Below, in pieces: positions 57,173 to 64,000 of a stretch of 64,000 nucleotides of DNA. Positions within the stretch are counted from its first letter, which is position 1. Every line of letters begins with the position of its first letter. A program made the translations under genes and the position numbers. Origin of the DNA: Lytechinus pictus. Its lineage: Eukaryota; Echinodermata; Echinoidea; Temnopleuroida; Toxopneustidae. The stretch is from positions 48,677,873 through 48,741,872 of the forward strand of contig NC_087251.1 of the NCBI RefSeq assembly GCF_037042905.1, written 5' to 3'. The notes beneath the pieces were generated by a model. It searched no databases and was not told the origin of the DNA. It saw only the letters and a list, made by a program, of their open reading frames with translations.

Positions 57173-60096
57173 CTGCAAGTGAAGCAACATTGGAAATACT
57201 GAATTATTAGTTTGTTCATTTATAAATCCGTTGATACTATTTTTACATGGACAATAGAGATCATTTCTTTCTACTACGTGATGAATGTAACATCTTTCGG
57301 GTTCATCCCATGATGTGATCGGTTTAAGAAAATTTCAGTAATGACGAATGGAAATGACTGAAACAGAAAATCGATCAAGAAATACTCGTGTTTGTAGGCA
57401 TATGCCCATATTTCATTGCAGTGTAACCTAAATTCATTTTTTTTCTCCATGTAGTATTTTGAATAAGACTGCACTGTCCCAATTTGTGTGGAAGCTAAAA
57501 GTACTATCAGACATGGTAAAATCAAAGATACTACAAGGGGAAGATCGGAATGTACAAATAACGCGTAATGAAACGCTCGGGAAGAGCGCCCCACAGCGTT
57601 GAGTAAGTAACGACCTTTTTTACCTTTGCGTATCGCGAGATGGTTGTATACAAAACATATGAGAGAAATGGTGAAGGGTTGAAGGAATAGACAATTTTTA
57701 CATTTTAATTTTCTTTTATTCATTTTTTTTTCTTAAATTAAAGATGAATATATTTCAGAGGTTTCTTTGTATTCCCATGTACCACCCTTGAGCCCTCTCC
57801 AGCGGCGTAACAGGGGTCGGTGGCCAGGGGGGGCAAGATCCAAAAATTTCCCGGTCATATCATGGTATGAACAGGCGTAATGGTGTAATGAGGCGACACA
57901 TTGAGAAGGCCAGATATTGCGTATCGGGCTGAATTTATCTTTAAAAAAAAGTTGCAAGCGAGCGAAGCGAGCTAGCAAAAATTTTGAACTTTTTAATTAA
58001 AAAATTAAAATGTTGTGCTAGATTTTTGACATGATATCCAAAAAATAATATATTTCACTCTTCTCTCTTATGATTCCTTTTTTGTGGTCTGTACGCCACT
58101 GTGAACAGGATTCTTTGCGGCAGTAGCGTGAAGAGTAAAAAAAAAAAAAAAAACGAGGGGCGCAGTATAGCACATGTCCTAAAAAGCTGCTCTATATAAG
58201 TCCAGAGCGAAGCGAGCGAGAAAAAAATCACCTTTTCATGAGAATCTAACTTTGAGCTATTTTTTGACATTATATTCAGTAAATAAAATCATATCCTACA
58301 CTTTTCCTTTGCTTTTCTTTCCTCCTTTTTTTTCTTGTCTGTAGAACTTTTTGGGGCCATGGCCCAACCCTTCCATACGCAGTGCTGTGCGGTTGGGGTC
58401 CGGGGCGGAGCCCCCGGAACTTCTTGATATCAAAGCCATCATAAAACATGTAAAACTTCACAGATTGCCGCTATTTTAATCAAAATCGCGGGCATATACA
58501 GAATATAGCTCTTACACAACACATTTATTTAACCCAGTTGCGTAATCACCAAATATTTGGGGGGGGGGGCAAAACATAGCAATTTTGGAAAAAATTGTAA
58601 AAAGTCGCCAGTGTGCAAAGCGAGCTGGAAAAATATTGCCTATTGAAATTAAATTCTAATTATGTGATAGATTTTTTCATTATATTCAGCAAATAACACA
58701 TTTCATTGGTTCCATTCATTTCATTATATGTTGTCTCCTTTAATTTCTTTTATTTCCTCTTGGGTGTGGAACCAAGACCCCCCCCCCCCCCCCCCTCCGC
58801 GCCTGTATGCCAGTGATTGAACGGGGGGCGTTATAGAGCCATTTGAAGGTTATAAATGAAGAACCCCTACTGCATGGGGTCTGGGGCAAAGCACCGGTAG
58901 CTCATTTGCATAAAATTTAGCAACGTGACAGCACAATGTTGTATGCAGCCCATCTTTCTTCCCGCTCTTTAATTTCAATCATCGGCAGCCCGGTCGTATT
59001 ATTATTTATTTTTCTTGTCCCTTTCCTTTGTTTTCCAATTTAGCTTTTGGCTAATTACATTCTACCTTCGTTTCCCGCTATTGTTTGCCATTTTTTATCT
59101 TTTAATTTATTTCCCACCGTGTTATTGCATTACATAGGCCTTAATGTTCTTCTTTCCTACATTTTCCCGCTTTCCTTCCTTTTCCATTAAAAAAATGGGA
59201 TTTCTTCGTTTTCTTTTCCCTTTCCTTTTCCCCTTTCCTTTCCCTTCCCCTTTCTTTCTCCCTCCTTTTTTCTTTTTCCCGTTTTTCTTTTCTTTTCCCG
59301 GTGAAATCCGCCAGGGGGGGCAACTTGCCCCCCCTGCCCCCCCGCCTGTTACGCCACTGGCCCTCTCTAAAGTCCCCTCTCTCACACAGCTGCGTGCCGA
59401 TGTGCCATGGTTTACTTACACAACGCTGTTGGGCGCCCTTCCCCAGGAGCATTTTTCGGGCGTTTGGGACACTGAACTGGAAGTGGTTTGGGAGCGTGTC
59501 AAAAATCGCCGAAGTGTCCGATCTTTCCCTTGTAGTATCTTTGGTAAAATTAATACATTGGGTATAACTCCAAAATAATGCTTCCAATCTTCCTTTGAAA
59601 TTCGTTTTTTTACTACGAGTATGATTTAATTTTTTTCTCAGTACTTTCGTTGCTTCTATTACCAAGTCAACCCACCCGCAGTTTGAACCATCCCTATCAA
59701 CCATATCATTATCAACGTTATCATTCTTATCGTCAAAGGTGTCGTCATCATCATCATCATTATTATTCATTTATTTATCGTTATTGCTATTATTATTATC
59801 ATTATCACCCTCATTACTATTTATATATTATTTTCTTACAGATTCTACGGCTACCCACCGGATCGAGCACATGGTCAGTGATGTTGGCTCCGAGGAGGCT
59901 GTCAAAGTGCGTATCAGCCTCTTCCTCCATCGCCTCCACAACGGCTGAACGACACTCGTCATAGAACACAACAGGACAGGTGGTGGACATCTGCATGGCA
60001 TCCACAACGTGCCTTCTGAAGTTGAGGGCGTAGATCTCCAGTATGATGATACAGGGGACAACCCATAGGAGATAAATGAAAACACTTGGTATAAAC
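56234..60096 (-). CDS. TMEM26: TMEM26-like multi-pass membrane protein, copy C (5' end outside window)
   Basis: Exon 2 (60096-59859) and terminal exon 3 (57172-56234) are present; exon 1 was not found up to 64000. Exon 2 starts with the third base of a codon (phase 2), as in A and B, and the exon 2/3 intron is phase 0. Together they give 391 residues. Motifs: FIPSVFIYLLWVVPCIIILE, sequon N-I-T in the following loop, FGRWMAPKGKLSHDQFSSLLL, MLEFATDSL, IFMQDGPYLILRLYIMF and FFAAKNGLIVALQSYRV. A Cys-rich patch (CKASCCCYC) precedes the QDGP segment. The long C-tail is acidic (EEETRSSEVPQGQEG, ICEDDESLQ), unlike the basic tail of A. Intron 2 holds a hAT-like element. Same unknown-function membrane family. 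Confidence 0.85.
57800..59359 (+). mobile_element. hAT-like non-autonomous DNA transposon, copy 3, in intron 2 of copy C
   Basis: Ends CAGCGGCGTAACAGG and CCTGTTACGCCACTG; perfect 8-bp duplication GCCCTCTC (57792-57799 and 59360-59367). 1560 bp, same orientation as the 6222 copy and closely similar along its length, including GGGGTCGGTGGCCAGGGGG and CCCGGTCATATCATGGTATG at the left. Palindromic modules at ~57954, ~58203 and ~58608. No transposase ORF. Confidence 0.88.
59380..59570 (+). repeat. dispersed repeat with an inverted relative at 57500-57620
   Basis: ACTTACACAACGCTGTTGGG and CCGATCTTTCCCTTGTAGTA have close minus-strand counterparts at ~57600 and ~57545. The two therefore flank the hAT-like element in opposite orientation within intron 2 of copy C. 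Confidence 0.6.
59690..59835. repeat. degenerate ATC/ATT microsatellite
   Basis: CATCATCATCATTATTATTC-type tract just downstream (gene sense) of exon 2 of copy C; spurious Tyr/His/Ser frames. Confidence 0.8.
59859..60096 (-). CDS. TMEM26: TMEM26-like copy C, exon 2
   Basis: Acceptor TTCCCATCTAG. The donor is taken as CCG/GTGGGT because it alone gives phase 0 into exon 3; the stronger-looking GTAAGA 15 nt downstream would run into a stop. 238 nt. Confidence 0.75.
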
Positions 60097-60399
60097 CTAG
60101 ATGGGAAGAAGATTAAAAATATTATTATATTTATATTTCAGAATCATTTTGAGGAATCATAACCAGGGACTTGGCCATAAAAGTTTATGTATTATTACTG
60201 GGGGTGCTCTGACAATTTTCAGCATATCCAGTAACAATATAATGATCCTTCATGACCAAGTCCCTGTCATAACGTTACCATACATATCATTTTATCAACG
60301 TTTTAAGTACTTTGTGAACCTAACCCATTTGATTGAAATTATAATAGGCATTTGTATAGCGCCATCTATCTAGAAACAATTTATTCCAATGCGCATTGA

Positions 60400-60545
60400 T
60401 GTTATTAGTATTATTACCCCGGCTTTAGCACGAGCTGCCTTTCAGCGCTCGTGCATTCAAGGAATTAATCCTGCCGGGTACCCATTCACCTCACCTGAGA
60501 CGAGTGCAGCACGGTGTTGATAAATTTCTTGCTGAAGGAAAACGC
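60400..60545 (-). repeat. SINE body fragment
   Basis: TACCCCGGCTTTAGCACGAG..., AATTAATCCTGCCGGGTACC, CATTCACCTCACC and TTCTTGCTGAAGGAAAACGCC match the SINE bodies at 1-92 and 55045-55235. No tRNA head remains. Confidence 0.65.
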
Positions 60546-60549
60546 CAAC

Positions 60550-62095
60550 AAATTTTGTTTTCATGCACCAAGATAAAATCAAACATACCCAACGCACGTA
60601 AATCGTTTTCTTGAATAATTTAACAAAAAAAAGTAGAAATGGCGTAAGTCCAAAATGTTTGATTCCATGGAGTAAAACTTCCGAAAAAAGATGTATTGTC
60701 CAATTAGTCCTACTTTTCAAGAAATATAGGAAGATGATATTAAACTTCCTTCTTGTCCTTATAGAAATCCTTTTTTTTTAAAGTTCACTAATCTCCAGAA
60801 AACAGCGCTTTCATATGCAACTAGCAACCCTCATGGTGTGTTAACACCTTTTCCAAAGTATGTTTTGGTTTTTGTAACCTAAACGCTCCATAATTTCATT
60901 AACGATCTGAAAATGATTACGTTCATGGCCGTTCGCTGGATTTGCTCCTAGAGGGATATAAGTAAAATATTTAAAAACCGTAGGAAGAAATTCCTGGGCA
61001 GCGCAGCTAAATTGGTTAATTATAGCAGCGCTTTGTATCCTCAGGCAAAATGCGCTTTATGAATTCAACTTTTATTATTATTATTATTATTATCATTATT
61101 AAAACGTTTGGAAGCGAGGGGACAAAACGTCCGGTCTTCCCCCACTAAGCGTCTTTTGCATTTGAAAGATGGAATAGGATTTGGTGAATACTTCGCATAT
61201 TTATTTAAAGAAAACTTGGACTAAATGAAATATTTTCGGAAAATTCCTGGGAGTGCGCATCTGCCCCCCCCCCCCTTCCCCTAATGATACGTACGGCCTT
61301 CACTTTTGGTACTCTCTTTCACTCTTTGCTATGGAATCAAACAACTGTTATAAACCATGAACTTAATTATCCTGGCTTGGAACAGGGTAATATCTTGTTG
61401 GGGAGGAGTGGATGTTATTGGCACGGATTTGTCATCGAGAAGGTGTCAGTGCTAAAAAATGAATGCTTCGTCATCTTTGTAAGGCGTGATCTTAAATCTA
61501 AGGCAAATTTCCTATGACTATCCAGAAATTTGCTTTCCACATTTTCTTAAACTCTTTTGACATTGTATTGCGTAGGCAGTGTTTTCAGTATCAATGTTCT
61601 GCACATTACATTAATTAGAAAGGAAATAGCGAAGAAAATGTTTGTGTCTTTAGTTCACCATGCAAATTTAGTTAGCCATTGAGAAGGACTATTAAGTTGG
61701 AGGAATGAAGATTATTAAGTGAAAATGAAGAAATTTTAGTGGAAAATGAGGTGCAAAGACTGGCAGTTAACTTTTGGATGATTCATTTTAGTTAATGTCC
61801 TTAATTAAAGCTTGACCCCTACCCCCCCCCCCATGAAATTTGTATATTCGATCAGCTTTAGGAAGGCCTTAAAACTAAAATATAAAGCGTGCGATTTTGC
61901 TATTTTGTTTACCTCCAACAAGGATCATGATGACATTAGCATCAATATCAACATTTGCATTGGCATATCATGTCATTTCCCTACTAAATCTTTCTTGATG
62001 GCTTCCTTCCTATTTTCACACCAATGTATTAATAACATATTATACAGATATTCCACATCAATGTATCAAATATAGTTTTAATTGTGAAACAAAAA
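60550..62095. other. no gene recognised
   Basis: No supported exon, including no candidate for exon 1 of copy C. Contains a short (TTA)n tract near 61073-61090 and a C-run at ~61263. Confidence 0.4.
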
Positions 62096-62099
62096 CTAG

Positions 62100-62935
62100 G
62101 AATTATTCGTCGCTGTAAACAGTATTTTGATAAAGCACAGTTGAACAAGCTGTATTTGGGCTTTTGTAATGCCTCATATAATGTATTGCTGTACCGTCTG
62201 GTCGGGAAGATCTGAAATTAATCACAGTAAGCTAGAGAGATTACATAAGAGGGCGGTATACATGGTGTCTAATTTCTCTTGGGAAACTCCATCTGAACAA
62301 ATTTTTTAATTATCCTGGCCAAAAATACGCAATGTCTTTTTTAGAGCATCTTGTTTAATGGTTTACAAGAAGCTGCTTTGTGATAAGTTTATTTATATAG
62401 AAGAAGTATCCTCTGGAACAACAAGGAGCACAAATAAGATGAAAATCAGGGTGCCATATGCTCGTACAACCTTCTACCAGAAATATTTTTTGTCACAGGC
62501 CCATTGCAATGGAATGAATTACCCGAACGCGTCCGTTTCATAGAAGACATTAAACAATTTAAACGGTGAAATGGCAAAATGGGAAAAAACATTTGATATG
62601 TAATAGGGACTAATGGTGGAATCTATTCTATTCTTTCTCCTCATCTTGCACATGTCTTATCTCTTTGCATGTGTATATACAATTTTCGTTTACTTTTAGG
62701 TAACATTTGTACAGTATCATATTTCATTTTTTTTTTGTTATTTTCCATAGTTAATTATGATTATTTCATTATTTGATTTTTAATATTAGTATTTATGCTC
62801 TATTCGTTGTTTATATTTGAATATATCACCATGTTTGATATTGTGTTTGTTACGAAGTGCCCCAACGAAAACCAGCTTGTTGCTGATTGGGCTACCCTTC
62901 TTTTAAATATTTGAAATAAATAAATAAATACAATG
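62100..62935 (+). mobile_element. CR1/Jockey-type LINE 3' fragment
   Basis: Plus-strand frames with indels give CTVWSGRSEINHSKLERLHK, RAVYMVSNFSWETPSEQIF, then CLMVYKKLLCDKF and finally QWNELPERVRFIEDIKQFKR before a TGA near 62571. This is the conserved C-terminal end of CR1/Jockey-group RTs. A 3' UTR with TGATTGGGCTACCCTTC ends in AAATAAATAAATA at 62917-62932. Confidence 0.7.
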
Positions 62936-62939
62936 ACAA

Positions 62940-63715
62940 AACTATCACTGCTGTTTTATTACTTTACTTTTAAAAAATATCCAAATGAATTACAACTGTC
63001 AATAACTTTGTAAATTAAAACCCATGATAAAAAATAAATCCTCAATTAGATTATCAAGTATGTCTTCTTTTATCATGTGTGCCAAATTTTGAGGGGTAGA
63101 TCAGAGCATTCTGGGGCTGTGGCGAAAATTGTAAGCAAGTGCATAATTATAAAACCACACTTTGTAGTATGTGTCATTAAGACTGTCACTTATGCTTTGT
63201 AGATGTGAATTTAATTCAGAATATCAAATTTTAACCACTTTTACTGACTGAGTGTTTCAGGATAAAGCACATTTTAAATTATGTTATGTACACCAACTAT
63301 TACTTAAATGTAAAAAAAAAATGTTTCGTGTAACGTCCTCTTATATAGAAATATTTTCTAAGAGTATTATCATATCATCAGAAAGGGGGCACTTTTTTAC
63401 TTTTAGACAAGAGGCAAATCCTTAAAAATTCTAAATGTTAAACCATTGAAAAGTCTTGATCACGTTGGTAAGAAGATATGTACAAAATTTAAAATGTTAC
63501 ATGACAACATTTCAGTATCGTTTAACCAGATTGTCGAGAAAACATTAAATAAAATGATAACTGCATTCGCTTGTCAAAATCCCTTTTAACAATGTCTTAT
63601 TCAGAATATGGATGAATCCATGTTCATTTAAGGAGGTTATTATAGTTTTATCACATGAATCGATACCAGGACGATAATTGGCTGATCAGGGCATATGAAA
63701 GTTTGCAATCAATCA
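62940..63715. other. no gene recognised
   Basis: AT-rich, nothing supported. Confidence 0.4.
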
Positions 63716-63721
63716 CAAAAA

Positions 63722-63944
63722 CACTCTAAAAAATATTGGGTAAAAATTCCCAATGAGGGTATTGTGTCCAACCAACATTGGGCATTTCTTTTGGGAATCC
63801 AGTGTGGTGAAAATTTGGCTCATTCTAAAGTAATTTCTGGCTTATTTTTTAACCTTACTGGACAATATGCTTCCCGCATTGGGTAAAATACTGCCCCAAG
63901 TTACCATCATGCTGGTTAAATTTTACCCATTATTTTTTAGAGTG
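63722..63944. mobile_element. 223-bp MITE
   Basis: Ends CACTCTAAAAAATATTGGGT and the inverse of CACTCTAAAAAATAATGGGT form ~25-bp inverted repeats. No ORF; target duplication not clear. Confidence 0.7.
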
Positions 63945-64000
63945 AATTTGGGATTAAACGAAAGCTGTTTTCTCAGCCAATGAATTTGTACCATTTCGGA

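Noticed and set aside
57274-57723. A 149-residue minus-strand frame with hydrophobic stretches and a good acceptor-like site (CCCCTTGTAG), in intron 2 of copy C, as an alternative TMEM26 exon 2
   Set aside because: Part of it matches plus-strand sequence at 59400-59560, so it is dispersed repeat DNA. No donor in the right phase precedes the stop, and similarity to exon 2 is limited to general hydrophobicity.
60457-60720. Exon 1 of TMEM26 copy C
   Set aside because: The frame overlaps a SINE body, lacks the paired hydrophobic segments and does not end in a split Trp codon with a GTAAG donor.

Overview
This window is animal nuclear DNA: intron-split genes with GT-AG junctions, tRNA-like units with internal Pol III promoters, and dense transposon and microsatellite content in an AT-rich background. 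The mix of RTE, CR1/L2 and L1/Tx1-type LINE remnants, tRNA-derived repeats and many non-autonomous DNA transposons suggests a marine invertebrate. A deuterostome such as a sea urchin is my best guess; this is inferred from repeat style and gene content, because no species-diagnostic sequence was checked. There are no rRNA genes, CRISPR arrays, operons or bacterial features.

The only host protein-coding genes I can support are three paralogues of the multi-pass membrane protein TMEM26, head to tail on the minus strand. Copy A runs from 30265 down to 19349 (3 exons, 455 codons). Copy B runs from 47374 down to 42424 (4 exons, 535 codons). Copy C runs from 60096 down to 56234 (exons 2 and 3 only; its first exon must lie beyond 64000). 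The three share intron positions and phases: exon 1 to 2 is phase 2 after a Trp codon in A and B, and exon 2 to 3 is phase 0 in all three. They also share the TMEM26 core motifs, an RW-L/M-x-P motif and the IQDGP-F/Y motif. Copy B has one extra phase-1 intron.

Region by region. 1-6200: SINE end, two tandem tRNA-like units, a CR1-type LINE piece, small repeats and microsatellites. 6222-7790: hAT-like element with an 8-bp target duplication. 7.8-19.3 kb: apparently gene-free, with a one-module relative of that element, a diverged duplication, a triple CRE-like palindrome repeat, a dispersed inverted-repeat family, and a 3.65-kb element whose long inverted arms carry regularly spaced double-octamer palindromes. 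19.3-30.3 kb: TMEM26 copy A, its introns filled with TTAA-flanked MITEs and a 3-kb hAT-like element that contains two further nested elements. 30.3-42.4 kb: a second tRNA-like unit cluster split by a near full-length RTE retrotransposon, then L1/Tx1-type and L2/CR1-type fragments. 42.4-47.4 kb: copy B with a dead RTE piece in intron 1. 47.4-56.2 kb: intergenic, with an inverted hAT-like element, a foldback element and a SINE. 56.2-60.1 kb: the 3' part of copy C, with a hAT-like element in its intron. 60.1-64 kb: SINE fragment, CR1-type LINE tail and a small MITE.

The genes look like a local family expansion with no partner genes visible. The most unusual material is in the repeats: tRNA-Glu-like units with a UCA anticodon and a Pol III terminator, arrays of POU-octamer palindromes, and two separate hAT-like families that both carry repeated modules built around a GCGAGC...AAGCG...GCGAGC palindrome.
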